Shown: one piece after another, positions 1 to 11,169 of the stretch
How the letters are laid out: each line of letters starts with the position of its first letter
How positions within the stretch are numbered: position 1 is the stretch's first letter
Source of the DNA: Prosopocoilus inquinatus
Lineage: Eukaryota; Arthropoda; Insecta; Coleoptera; Lucanidae
Direction: 5' to 3'
DNA length: 64,000 bases
Assembly (NCBI GenBank): GCA_036172665.1
Contig: CM069877.1
Coordinates: forward strand, 12,048,501-12,112,500
Position numbers and translations under genes: made by a program
The notes under the pieces: generated by a model
The model's input: only the letters and a program-made list of their open reading frames with translations
Databases searched by the model: none
Told to the model about the DNA's origin: nothing

Positions 1-235
1 AAAATGGGTCGATGATGTAACATGTTGAATACCAAGTTCACCGAAATAGTGAAACGGAACTGCGTCAAATAATTTTTGTTTCTGCACAACTAATTGAATA
101 AAATATAAATATTTGATGAATACGAGGATTCAGATCTCATCAACTGTAACCTGAAATAAATTTATTTTAACAACTAACGTTACTGCCAACTAAAATGTCA
201 GATTTTTATGGATAGTCCGAATTTAAAACAATTGT

Positions 236-1633
236 GAACGATTTATACACTGTGTCCACATTTCTATGCTCACCATTGGCATCTCGGTTATTAGAAGACA
301 TAGAGCAACGGTTAAATAGGGAATGTTTTGCAGAATTCAATGCTGTCAAAGTTTTTGATGCAAATAGAAACCTCTGATTGTCATTTGTTTTCAAGTTATT
401 AGGACTAACTTTTGTTTTTCATATGGTACCCATTTTAGGTTTTTGGAAAATTTGATAGTCTTTAAAAAGAGCTTTTCAACGATATATAACATACCCGAAA
501 AATGTTTATTTTTAATGGAGATATTAACAAAAACATAAACTAATGAAACCTTATGAAATTAGTAGGCTATGGAATTAAACACCAACGAAAAAGCTTAAAG
601 ATATGGTAACTATGCTGTAAAATATCGAAATGATAATAAAAGTCATAAAAGAAAAAAAAGTAAAGGAAGCGTACTAAAAGGTGAGGTTGACTTAAAGAAA
701 CTGTTCAATAAGACAACCATTCTGTTCCACACACTTTTGACATCTTATTCTAACAGAGTTTCAGACACTACAAAGTGTGTTTTAGTTTAATAATCTTAGC
801 ACATCCACCATTCTTTGTTCTAAAATTCCCTGAGCTTTTGGCGGTGCAAAATTAAATACTTCGTTTTTAGTGGAACCCCTTAAATGACAGTCAAGGGGGG
901 TAAGGTCGGGTGATCTTGCAAACCATTGTACTGGTCCATTATTTGAGAGCACTCTAATTAAAGTTTTCTCTCAAAAAATGTACGTCACGAGTGTTATGGG
1001 CGAGGTAATCATCCTGCTGGAACCTGATGTTTTGCGGCATTTCGTCAGGATTAATAATTTGTCTCGAAGCAGGTATTTTTCTTTTGTTAGTAGTTCCAAA
1101 TATCTGTTACGTCAATATCGTTTCGTTATTTTACAGTATTGAGTGTTTAATTTCATAGCGTACTAATTTCAAAAGGGATTAATTTATGTTTTTGTTAATA
1201 TCTCCGTTAAAAATAAATATTTTTCGGGTATGTTATACATCGTTGAAAAGCTCTTTTTAAAGAATATCTAATTAACCAAAAACCTAATATGGGTGCCATA
1301 AGAAAAACAAAAGTTAGCCCTAATAACTTGAAAACAAATGACAATCGAAGGTTTCTGTTTGCATCAAAAACTTTGTCTTAAAAAAGTGTCTGAACAAAGT
1401 AAAAGTTTAGAAGAGGTCACATCAGGTGTTATCGAGTTATTGAGGAATATTGAAAACGTCAAATTTTGGTTTTCTTAAATTATCTTAAAATTTTTTAAAG
1501 TTATGGTGAATTTGAAATGAGATTTGTTGCGAGCATTGAATTCTGCAAAACATTCCCTGTTTAACCGTTGCTCTATGTCTTCTAATAACCGAGATGCCAA
1601 TGGTGAGCATCGAAATGTGGACACAGTGTATGT
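236..1633. mobile_element. Decayed DNA transposon with long inverted arms
   Basis: Two arms are imperfect reverse complements: about 236-585 and 1135-1633. Shared blocks include a stretch around CACCATTGGCATCTCGGTTA (left) and its complement near 1600, and a block around the ATACCCGAAAAATG stretch near 490 and its complement near 1215. The right arm carries an extra block of roughly 120 bp (about 1376-1530) absent from the left. Between the arms lies a transposase scrap on the minus strand. Long arms around a transposase remnant suggest a foldback-like or rearranged IS630/Tc1/mariner-type element. Which part is the original terminal repeat is unclear. Confidence 0.55.
690..1080 (-). pseudogene. 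IS630/Tc1/mariner-superfamily transposase fragment
   Basis: Read on the minus strand, this segment gives the pattern FQQDDYLAHNTRDVHFLREN, then after a stop and a frame change GPVQWFARSPDLTPLDCHL. These are the second-aspartate block (QQDxxxxHNTR) and the third catalytic block (SPDLTPLD) of DDE/DDD transposases in insect genomes. The frame then runs on through a C-terminal tail that ends at a stop near 788. The N-terminal DNA-binding domain and the first aspartate are not visible. Stops and a frameshift show it is dead. The superfamily is clear from the two motifs; the exact family is not. Confidence 0.65.
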
Positions 1634-1758
1634 AATACGTTATATCAATCGGTAAACTTCCGCCTATTAATAAAAAATAGAGTATAGTTTTAGCAAATCA
1701 GCGCATATGCAACTGTCAACAAAAAAAAGGACATTTAATATCACCTACAACTACGGTT

Positions 1759-2262
1759 TCAAATTTGAAGTGCATCTGCACAACTATTCGTTAAAGCTAA
1801 CTGCCCTTGAATCTGATAGTAATAGATATGTGTTTTCTTCAGTTTCACAGTATTGCCATCCAAAAAGAAATAGGGCATAACTTTCATCTTTGCTGCTTCC
1901 TGAGAAGTTATTTTTAACTTCGCTAACTTATTGGGACACTTGATCTCAATTATAGCATCCTCACCAACTAGTCCATCAGGACTAGCTCCAAGATACGGCA
2001 TTTCTTTAGATATAAATAATCCGCCGTTATCAACTTTATGTCCAAATTCCTGTGAAAATTGCTTTCTCGCAATTACTTCATGGTCATGGCATCAATTTGT
2101 AACTATACTTCCCGAAAAATTAATTAATTTTTACGCCAATTTTTTGGCATCAATTGCTTGAGGTCTTTTACAAATAATACCAAATTTTGATGCTGTTAGT
2201 CTTCGCTCTTTATGCCATTTCACTTTGGTGTTTTGACCAACAGTGTTTCTCTCTAACGATTC
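1759..2262 (-). pseudogene. YqaJ/lambda-exonuclease-type domain remnant
   Basis: On the minus strand, 2241-2161 reads VGQNTKVKWHKERRLTASKF followed by GIICKRP, the usual start of YqaJ viral-recombinase domains (W..ER..RLTASxFG). After a frame break, 2001-1759 gives PYLGASPDGLV, then AIIEIKCP and YYYQIQGQLA: the D...ExK metal-binding core (Asp of SPDG, Glu-x-Lys of IEIKC) and the Q-G-Q motif of this nuclease fold. At least one stop and one frameshift separate the halves. Domains of this kind are frequent in repeated insect genes and DNA transposons, so a mobile origin is likely (inference). No partner transposase gene can be assigned. Confidence 0.7.
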
Positions 2263-2790
2263 TAACTTCACCTGTTTCTTCTAAATATATGCGAAAAATA
2301 GTGATACGCCCATTTGAAATCGAGTTCAGTTCTAAGCGAGCATACAGCCTTAATACATCTTTTTTTTAGAAAGAACGATTTTATACTTAAATTATTTAAC
2401 ACTGCACTTGCATTTTGGATAATGATAATTATGGTATATAAAATAAAAAATCATTAATCTTTTTATTTATTTCCATATTTTTCAAAATGCGTGCGTGTTA
2501 AATTACATTATGTAACTATTTTACAACGAATTCGAATATCCCGCGTTTCTTAAATTTACCAATTCAAATATCCCGCGCTTTCCTAAAAAAAATAAATTTT
2601 TAGAGCGACATCTGAAAGTTGAGAAAGAAAGTTGCGATTTTTATGGAGGGGAAAGTATAGCCAAAAATTTACACTGATTCGGCTATCTCTAACTGGGTGC
2701 GACTAGTGTTTGTCAGAGGTAGCCATCTAGATTTTTTTTAATGGCAACCTAAGTTTAGTTTGATGTTTTGTTTCTGAAGCGATACATAAT

Positions 2791-3533
2791 TATTAGCTGT
2801 TCACCTTTTTTTTTAGATTCTAGAGGGCTACGCTTTTTTTCCGTTAAGTCACGTGCAGGTATTTTGAAGGAAGTCAAAATCTGACATGAAAGAAATAATG
2901 ACAGTGTTATTGCGGCGGTATTGACTGTGTTGCCGATACGTAGACAACGTAGACTACGGTGGCATAATTAAAGTAAACTTACTTTTGTAAGTTAAAACAA
3001 ATATGTATTTTTTTATTATAATGTCGTCAAATTGCCAAAAGTTATAAGTGACGGAATTAAACGTGCATTAGTGAAGGCGTTTAATTATCGTAAAAAGGAC
3101 CGCCCAAATTTAAAAAAACGAAGCGGATTTGAAGACCTGCCATATTAGCAGAAGAATCTAAAGGTATGCGCGTTGTAGGAGGTGGTGAAAGAAGCAGACA
3201 GAATTCTAAATGAGATACAAATGACCATGGAAAAAGTTCTAAGCAAGAAGATCCCGCTGTTTAAATTCCCATGCGAGTAATTACTTTTTTAATGAAAAAA
3301 TAAATATTTATCAACTGTTTGCTGGGGACGATACTTCTCGTTTTAACGGAATGCTCCGGTCTTGCTTTAGTCGAGCTGGCAACACTGGCTGTTGTAGTTT
3401 TCGTAAATATAACCATAAAATTAAAAATAACCGTCAGTCAATTTTCTGACGTCTACATTTCATTGCAATACCAATAAAAATGTCATCTTAACAGGGCCTA
3501 CTGTGAATCTAAAAAGAAAGTGAACAGCTAATA
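2791..3533. mobile_element. TA-flanked non-autonomous TIR transposon (~740 bp)
   Basis: The ends are inverted: TTAGCTGTTCAC from 2793 and GTGAACAGCTAA ending at 3531, each followed outside by TA (2791-2792 and 3532-3533). Similarity continues inward through TTTTTAGATTC and its complement for about 40 bp. A TA duplication is typical of Tc1/mariner-like insertions. The interior has no convincing open frame, so this is probably a non-autonomous copy. Confidence 0.6.
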
Positions 3534-3539
3534 CTTACT

Positions 3540-4800
3540 GTCATGTCTATGAGAGAACTCTCCGATAGTCTGATGGCAAGCTCTCTCACAGTCAAATACT
3601 CTCAAAAGAACAAACACTTGAGAGTACCTATCGAGAGTAAGGGCCGAACTCAAAAACCTTACTTAGCGCGTTAAAAAAGGTTCTTCCTTCATCCTTTTAC
3701 GTAAATAAACTTTTGCTGCAATCTCGCTGCTAGCTATGAAAGTATTCCTACTTACGGTCCTTGGAAGCAAAGTAAATGTAAAAATTTTATAAGTCTTTTA
3801 AAAATTATATGGAATGAGAAATTACAATTTGTTTGTGCCTCGCTTTTAATTTGTCCGGCAATTACGAACCGCAGCTTCTTGAATTGCACTAGATTTTAAT
3901 TTAAAAATACCTAAACTTGTAATTACTTGCAGTGAAGTTAATTTAAATTATAAACGTTTTTACTGACCGGCTGATCGGAGCGGCGCTGATTTACGTCGTT
4001 CCCACTCGAGATCCAGTAAGGCACTGACCCTGGCCTACTTCGGCTGCGGGTCGTAATTGAATAGACGTCCGCGTTCCACTTTTAGCTACGCCAGCAGTAC
4101 TCAAACAGTATAGTGAAAATCTGCCACTGCATTCTTCTCGAAAACTACTACGTTAAGAACATATGAGTTCAAACGTTGCCATTTATGGTGATATATTGCA
4201 GGTTTAAATATTTGCACACAGTAAAAGAACAACCTATATTTTATCACACGAGGCGTTCGGTACCTTTCTCTCAAAAAACGCTCTTTGGCGGTTGGTACCT
4301 TTTAGATAAACGCTATTCAATTTTTCTTCAATATGTGAGATTTAATTTGACATTTCAATGTCACTTGGTGCTGCCAACCTAAAAATCGTTCGTGCAAAAT
4401 CCCTGTTTTTATTTTCCTGCCTAGGCATGCAAATGACAAATGTTTTCAGAACGAATGGTAAACCAGTAATTTTAGACGGAAGTCGAAAAACTATTTTTTG
4501 GTACCAGCTCGCCAAATCACCAACATTAATGTTAAATTGCTCGAATTTCGAATCAGCAAGTCTAAATTGTCCCTTTCATCAGACATGGCAATGTCTGAGA
4601 AGAGGGACAATTGCTGAAACTTGCTCAAAAAAATCCGCTAAAGTGTTGCCATGGCAGCTTTAAGTACTGGGCCGGTAAAAAGTTTTAGCGGATTCTAAGT
4701 GTTGCTAGGACACTTGAGGTTTCTAAAGAGACGTTTTTCGCTCTGAAAATAGTCCCCTAAGCGACCATTTTGTGGAGCGTGTACCAAAAAAACAAATTTA
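3540..4800. other. No supported gene; unclassified AT-rich DNA
   Basis: I see no recognisable coding sequence. There are short open frames (a 101-codon frame starts at 4358), but their translations show no domain, and base composition matches the surroundings. A GC-richer patch at about 3965-4090 has no clear function. Short internal repeats of GAGAG and CTCTC type occur around 3550-3640. Confidence 0.4.
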
Positions 4801-4803
4801 ATG

Positions 4804-4922
4804 GGCGTTTTTGTAATCAGACTTTAAGGAAGCTTTAATTTAAAGTCACTTTAAGAATAGGGAAACAAATGTATTTTTTTAGGTTAAAGTAACTTTAAAT
4901 TTAAAGTCTTATTATGAAAAGG
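4804..4922. mobile_element. Small MITE, ACTTTAA-rich family, copy 1
   Basis: About 119 bp, palindromic. It starts TTTTTGTAATCAGACTTTAA and ends with the complement (TTTAAAGTCTTATTATGAAA). The internal sequence is rich in TTTAAAGT and ACTTTAAA. The next copy abuts it directly. Confidence 0.55.
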
Positions 4923-5065
4923 CGCGATTTCATAATCTAACTTTAGGAGACTTTAAAATTAAAGTCACAGTCACATGTCATAAAAGTTGCGAAAACGTAG
5001 TTAGTTATACATCAGATTGTGACTGTTAATTTAAAGTGTCCTAAAGTTCGATTATGAAATCGGGT
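4922..5065. mobile_element. Small MITE, ACTTTAA-rich family, copy 2
   Basis: About 144 bp, an imperfect hairpin. The left arm reads CGATTTCATAATCTAACTTT and the right arm is its near complement, ending CGATTATGAAATCG. Further fragments of the same family are at about 5186-5260 and 7595-7640 (TTTTTATAAT and TTAATTTAAAGTCTGATTAT). Confidence 0.55.
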
Positions 5066-5260
5066 CTAACTCTTTTAAAACTTTAAAATAAAAGAATCGT
5101 TCAGAATCGCATATTTGCTTAAACGATGTAAATTTTATGTTTGAATTTTTAAAGAGTTAAGTTTGCTTTTCAATAATGTCATTAATGGCAGTTTTTATAA
5201 TCAGACTTTGAGGCAATGCATTTTTTTAGGTTAAAGTAACTTTAAATTTAAAAGAATATG

Positions 5261-5996
5261 AAACAAATAAAAAAAAACTTTTTTAAAACGACCTAAAACG
5301 GTAATTTATTAACTTACTTGCCGTTTCGCAAATAAAATTATTTGCTTCATCAAAAGTGAATAATGGAAAATATAAACAATTTAGCCTACTAATTTTTTTT
5401 TTAAATTATTGTGAAAAGATTGTTAGAGGTAAAAAAAAAAATTATCAGCAAAGATATAACTTGTAACCAAGAATATCATTACTGATCCGGCCAGGCCCGT
5501 CTTAACATATACTCCAGTATTTACTGCAAGAGTTAGGGAAATCCTGGTAAAACCTGACTAGAATACGCAAATAAATTGTTGTAACAAAAATTACAACAAT
5601 TCTAACAATAATAAACCAATAAAATAACATAATAATATAGTTTTTCTAACAAATGAACAGGGAAATTTCCGATTATTATGTCTCATTTAATGAACTTAGA
5701 AAACTCTGTTCTTTTATTAATTGAATTATTACACATTTTTATTTTACACATTTCAATTGTAGGCGGTTTTTTTTTGTTATTAAACATTTAGCAATAACAT
5801 CAATAATAACCACAATCTTACTGCTTCTATTAAATTCTCCAGTTTATTTTCTATTTGGTTTTACCAATTAAAGGGTAATAACAGCATTGTTACTATTCAA
5901 GGAAAAAGATGGATATCAATGTAGATATTAATTCAATTAATTAATTATTTGACTTCAATAGTCAGGGTGAGTCGTATTGTAATATCAAGATAGCAC
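5261..5996. other. No gene seen; AT-rich spacer
   Basis: The stretch is low-complexity, dominated by A and T runs. A segment at 5767-5820 (TTGTTATTAAACATTTAGCA and following) recurs almost exactly at 7680-7715, so part of it is a dispersed repeat. Confidence 0.4.
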
Positions 5997-5999
5997 TTA

Positions 6000-6288
6000 A
6001 GCCGGCTACTCATTACGCGGTACTTGGCAAGTACTTGACAATACTTAGCAAGTACCGAGTAATGTGTATTAAGACGCGGCGTGCAACTCGGCACTACTTG
6101 CCACGTTACTTGTACTTCCCGTTCGTTGTCGGTAAACTGTCCAAAGTCAAACGGGCGAGTGTTAAACGGACTGGCTACCTAGAAGTAGCTGAGTAATGTG
6201 TACGGTTCGACTTTTACTTGCACAAATGCTCGCCGAGTACTTGCCAAGTTAATTCACTTGCCAAGTACCGCGTAATGAGTAGCCGGCT
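6000..6288. mobile_element. PIF/Harbinger-type MITE with TTA duplication
   Basis: The element is 289 bp. Its left end starts AGCCGGCTACTCATTACGCG and the right end is the exact complement. The inverted similarity runs about 34 bp, including the GGTACTTGGCAAGT block. It is flanked on both sides by TTA (5997-5999 and 6289-6291), the 3-bp target duplication typical of PIF/Harbinger elements. Inside, the motif ACTTGCCAAGT and variants recur several times. There is no coding capacity, so it is non-autonomous. The near-perfect ends suggest a fairly recent insertion. Confidence 0.8.
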
Positions 6289-6489
6289 TTACTTTGCCGT
6301 CTCGGTTGGCAAGTTGTCTTCGTTTTTCGGATCGTTGGGATATTGGATATAGCGAATATAGTGACCCACTTTGCTCAATATAGTGCCGTAGCCTGCCTAT
6401 ATTTTCTCCAATACCCGGTCCTCTTCCGTCTGCTTCTCGATCTCTGTGGTTCGTTGTTCTCAACGTATCAGAATACACCGAATTCACAA

Positions 6490-6679
6490 ATTCAAGCAGC
6501 AAAGGATATAAAATCGCCCGGGGTGGACTCAGCAGGCAGTCAAATTCTAACAGCGATCGTCGAAGTTAAATTTTAGAGTGTAAATAAATTAGTTTGTAAG
6601 CATTATTAAATTACGGTTAAGTTTTTACCGAGTGTTTTATTCGTTTAAATAAATAAATTTAAACCCTAGAAACGTAACA
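6490..6679 (+). mobile_element. Fragment of an LTR (promoter/R/U5 part)
   Basis: From the GATATAAAATCGCCCGG block to the CTAGAAACGTAACA end, this segment matches the solo LTR at 12653-12978 closely and in the same orientation. It carries the TATA box (TATAAAA, near 6510), a downstream CAGCGATCGTCGAAG block and AATAAAT polyadenylation-type signals. Upstream of about 6490 the sequence no longer resembles the other LTR, and I found no TGT start or matching target duplication. It is therefore a truncated or divergent copy. Confidence 0.6.
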
Positions 6680-6773
6680 ATACAAAACATTTCACTTTGA
6701 TCAAGATGCAAACTTATAGCACGAATCATTTAGTCCGTTGTGCACAAATATAAGGTCATTGTGATCAAAACAA

Positions 6774-6819
6774 TTGATTGCGATTGCGATTGCAATTGCG
6801 ATTGCGTTTGCGATTGCAT
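6774..6819. repeat. Short tandem repeat, unit GCGATT
   Basis: Seven or so imperfect copies of a 6-bp unit (GCGATT, with GCAATT and GCGTTT variants) lie in a row. Confidence 0.85.
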
Positions 6820-6839
6820 TTGTTTTTATCACATATTTT

Positions 6840-7890
6840 AAAGAGACTACTACTTCTACAACTGAGTGTGTATGTCATATATCAAGTCCTTTGTAACTGA
6901 ACATAACTTATCGACTTGACAACCGCGTAGCCGCCCAGATAACCTTGCGAAATACGCAGTAAAACTTTACAGTTACAGTTGCCACATTAATGAATTATTT
7001 ATCTGCAAGTAAAGATCTAATTCTGAACAGGAATATTCCAGATATGTCAATTTGAAACATTCCGGAGCATCCTTTAGAGTGGGGGACGCGCCCTCTTTTT
7101 CTTAAATTAACACAATTAGCCCCTCTCTGCAACTTATTGCTTATTATTCATCATCGCTAATGCTCCTTTCTCTACTACTCAAGAATACAATGACCACTTT
7201 TCTTTGTCCTTTACGTACCTAGAATAGTTCACTTTTACTTGTTACTATGTATACATGTGTGCTATTAAGTTCGTATACTGGGCGTTGTTATAAAGTGAGA
7301 TTATCATCAGGCAGTGCAATACAACTTTGCCAATCAATAGTAATCTTCCTTTTCTGTTTTTATCAAATACTATGATCTCATTTTAAACGTACAACTGGTA
7401 TATGACACTCTGATAAGTTATTGGGTGGTATCAGGTAATCGATTTTCCACGTCATTTCAACCGCCATCGACCGCACCTAATGCAAAAACATATATATATA
7501 TATATATAACATGTGTGCGTGTACAGGGTGTACGCGCGAAGTATTTTTATTCTTTGAACGGATTTGTTTCTTTATTTTATTTATTTAACGGCCATTTTTA
7601 TAATGAGGCAGCTTTAATTTAAAGTCTGATTATGACTATGAAAAAAAGAAACTTTCGTATATGTAGGGCGCGTTTTTTTTTTGTTATTAAACATTTAGCA
7701 ATAACATCAATAATAACGTATTTGTGTATAAATCAGAGATATTGTACGTCAAACAACTCACCAGTATCGTTAGTCCTCTCTCACATCTGTCTGTCTCCCT
7801 TCAATATGCAGACGGGTGGTAAGCATCCCGTTAAAGTAGCCGTTCGTGTGGTTTACATGTAACAACCATGCAGTGTTTACGTCCGATGTT
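6840..7890. other. No supported gene; mixed unique and repeat DNA
   Basis: No coding sequence is recognisable. A short (TA)n run is at about 7490-7509. Fragments of the ACTTTAA MITE family (7595-7640) and of the 5767-5820 repeat (7667-7715) are embedded. Confidence 0.4.
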
Positions 7891-8650
7891 CAACAATAAC
7901 AACTACTATCTACTCACCGGGGGCTCCTCTGCCCCTTTCCCCCTCCAGCGGTGAATCTAGAAGCTGTAGCTCCCTGTTGGGAAAGAAACTCACGGCGAAG
8001 GTATCCACCAATGTTCATCTTCGTACTTCGCATGCATAAGGATAAGCCCCAGGTGGATATTAGCATACCTTGCCTCCTGAGCATATGCCCTCAGGATCAT
8101 TGGTGGAACCGCCTCCTTCAAGTGCCTCCAGCACTTCGACCGAGCACGGCTATGCACCAAGTCATGACCTTTATTGGGAAGCACAATGCAATCCACTTGG
8201 TCAGGTATACAGCTAGCTGTGTTTCCGACATTAACTACCCTTAATCCAAGCAACTGGCGGATACAGAACAATGCCGTATGCAGGTGGAGGCGATAATCTA
8301 CTCTACCGACAATTTCGGCGAATAAAGATCTATCCCTCAGAACACTGCTTAGGATAATCTACTCTACCAATCATTAGGCGAATACAGATCTATCCCTCGT
8401 GTAACATAATCTCAGAATATTACTCATCCTCAACAACCTATGTTCTGAATCAACTCCTTAATCACATCTCACTGCATTTCATTAACACACGAACAATTCG
8501 ATTTACCAGCACCTTCCGTGAGATGCTTTCACCCCCGAATATAGCCCGAGACTGCCTGCCCTATCGGACCTTTTTTCTTCGGTCTCATATTACTCAAGTG
8601 TTGCTGGTTTGGTTATCGCAGACAAAATAAACACGGCCCGCCCGAGATAT
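7890..8650. other. GC-richer unclassified segment with an internal duplication
   Basis: This block is clearly less AT-rich than its surroundings. A unit of about 61 bp is duplicated near 8291-8340 and 8352-8400 (both contain GATAATCTACTCTACC and GATCTATCCCTC). Open frames of 97 (plus) and 93 (minus) codons overlap in it, but neither translation shows a family I recognise. Composition and the duplication suggest an untranslated part of a retroelement, or unique DNA. I cannot decide. Confidence 0.3.
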
Positions 8651-8726
8651 ATAAATTTATTAACTAAATGGAATTTATACATTAATTAATTTCTACAAAA
8701 TTATACAACTACAACACAATAAATCT

Positions 8727-10668
8727 ACGTTTAAACGTGTTAGACTGCTGATAAAGTATTTTAGCATTTTCAAAATCAAAAATATGTTTAGTTAAAAGTG
8801 AATGTTCTACTAACATTGAATTACTCTCATTCTTTTTTTGGATATAATATTTATGGTGATCTAACCTTTTTTTTTTTTAATTTTGGCTAGTTTCACTTAT
8901 ATAACCTGAGTTACAACATTGACAATTTACCTGATAAACTACATTTGGAGTTTGAAATTTAGGTGTTTTTGTTTTTAAATTAGTAAAACTAATGTTAAAA
9001 TTTACTGGCTAAATGTAAATTAAATTTTTTGAAAAAATGTTTATAAGAATCATGTAAAGGTTCTATATAAGGTAATGATATGTATTTATTTCCTGATTTT
9101 TTTTTGTGAATTGTTAGATATATTAACATTTTTTAAATGCTTTGAACGATTATTTATTACTGAGTCAATAAGCTTTTCAGGGTAAGAATTTTGAATAAGA
9201 TTTTTTTTTCATTAAATTTAAATTTTCAGTTATAAATAATTTGTCTGAAAGTAATACTGCACGGTCAGTTAAACTAATAATAGTTGAAATTTTATGACTT
9301 CTTGGTTGATAGGAATTAAAGTTAATAAATCTACCTGACCATGTAGGTTTATGATACCAATTTGTTATTAAATTACCATTTTGTCTGATAATATTTAGAT
9401 CTAAAATTCTTATGGAATATTATTTTCTTTTTCTACAGTAAATTGTAACCTATTATGAAAAGAATTAAATTTATTTAAAATATATTCAACTTTATCATGA
9501 GGTAAAATTAATAAAATATCGTCAACATATCTATAATATAGTTAAATCAAAAGGTAACGAATTAATGATACTTTTTTCTAATTTTTGCATAACAATTTCA
9601 GCTAAAGCTGGAGAAAGAGGTGATCCCATTGCTGTACCAAAAGTTTGTTTATAAAATTTATCATTAAATGCAAAATAAGAAGTATCAAAACATAAAGTTA
9701 TTATTTCTATAAAATTATTATATGAAATGTCAGTATATTCTTTAATTTCTAACCACCTATCTTTAATACTTTGTAAAGCAAGATCTTTTGGAATATTAGT
9801 GATCAGAGAAACGACATCAAGAGAAAGAAGAATATTATCATTTGGTACAACAATGTTTTTAATTTTTTTAACCAATTCAAAAGAATTTTTTACAAAAAAT
9901 TCAGATTCACATATAACATTGTTAATAATTTTAGAAATAAATTTTGACAAAAATATAAAGGAGAGCCAATAGTGGAAACAATAGGTCTGAGAGGAATGTT
10001 TGGTTTATGAATTTTAGGAATACAATATAATTTTGGAAAAATAGGATTCTGTACTTTTAGAGACTTTGCAACATTATTACTAATTTCTAAAGATTTTTGT
10101 AATTTATTGATCATAACTAGAGTTTTTCTTTGATAATTTTGTGTAGGATCGTGATTGATTTCTAAATATGTGGTACTATCAAACAACATGGTATTAACTT
10201 TAGGAAAATAATTTTATTTATTTAATAAAACAGTAACGTTACTTTTATCTGATGTTGTAACTATAATATTAGGATTTGCTTTAAGAAATGCTTTACATTG
10301 TAAAAGATCACGAATTAAAATCTTATATTTTGAATTGTGAAAAGTCTGATCAATACTTTTAATATATTTTAAAAAATCATTACAAAATTTGTTTCTAATT
10401 TGAATTTTAGAAGTTGAATCTAGAGATTTAATACCTAATTCTAAACAGCTTAAAGCTTTAAGAAAATCAACTTGTTTACGGTCAAAAGTCGGAAATGAAA
10501 ATTTTTTTTCCAAAGCAAAAATATATTTTAAGTGTTGAGGAATTTCAATATCTGAATAATTTTTTAGCCATTTATTTATTATATTATCGTCAATTTTAAT
10601 ACGAAAACTATCATCTCTACAGGCAATTAAATTATTTAGTTTTTTAAGTTGTGTTTTGACACGACCCT
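8727..10668 (-). pseudogene. Penelope-like retroelement (RT + GIY-YIG), degenerate
   Basis: Reading down the minus strand, the N-terminal region includes IEIPQHLKYIFALEKKFSFP. The RT follows: LYCIPKIHKPNIPLRPIVST (near 10020), the motif A-like block LSLDVVSLITNIP (9825), FGTAMGSPLSPALAEIVMQ (9610) and a YVDD box at 9516-9529 that lies one frame over. After it comes NWYHKPTWSGRFINFNSYQP (9330), characteristic of Penelope-like RTs. At the C-terminus, VVYQVNCQCCNSGYISETSQ (8945-8880) is the GIY-YIG endonuclease start, followed by the EHSLLTKHIFDFENAKIL block. Several frameshifts (near 9530, 9420, 9190 and 8870) make it inactive. Domain order and motifs are those of Penelope-like elements. The 5' end is fused to mariner DNA. 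Confidence 0.9.
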
Positions 10669-11054
10669 GCTTTTGCGCTTCTGTTAAATTGTGTGGGATC
10701 CAACGACTGCAAAGCTTTCGTACGTTTAAATGATCATGCAAAATCTGGTGTATTGCTTTCATGTCAATGCGTAAGGATGCTTGAATCTCACGGTATGTCA
10801 CATGCTCAAGCATTTCACGCACAGCATCTACATTAGTGGCAACAACAGATGTTGATGGACAACCTTCACGAAATTCGTCACTGAGAGAGGTACGTCCACG
10901 CTGGAATTCGGCAAACCAATTATAAACACTGCTCTTTGATGGTGCTTCATCTCGAAAAGCCAAATGAAGCCGATCGAGGCATTGTTTCGGCGTTAGACCT
11001 CATTTGAAATCGTAAAAAAATCATGGCACGAAAATTTTCACGCGAGATTTCCAT
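10664..11054 (-). pseudogene. Mariner transposase N-terminal fragment fused to the Penelope-like element
   Basis: The start codon is at 11054-11052 (MEISRENFRAMIF), followed after a small frame break by the paired helix-turn-helix region: CLDRLHLAFRDEAPSKSSVY, then NWFAEFQRGRTSLSDEFREG, VTYREIQASLRIDMKAIHQI and CSRWIPHNLTEAQK. This is the DNA-binding half of a DD34D mariner transposase. It breaks off just after TEAQKQGRVK, at about codon 100 of the open frame that starts at 10963, and continues in frame into Penelope-like sequence. The mariner catalytic domain is absent from the window. The DNA to about 11165 is probably mariner 5' UTR and terminal sequence. Confidence 0.85.
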
Positions 11055-11169
11055 GCTTACACAAAATTACTTTTTCTCAAATGCTGTACAAACAAAACTA
11101 GTTCACTTGGATAGGAACTGTCAATAGAATTATAGGCGAAAAACGTCAAATTTTTCAAATATGACAGTT

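Noticed and set aside
8291..8400. Duplicated ~61-bp block as LTR or attachment sites
   Set aside because: It is a simple local duplication without terminal signatures or target duplication.
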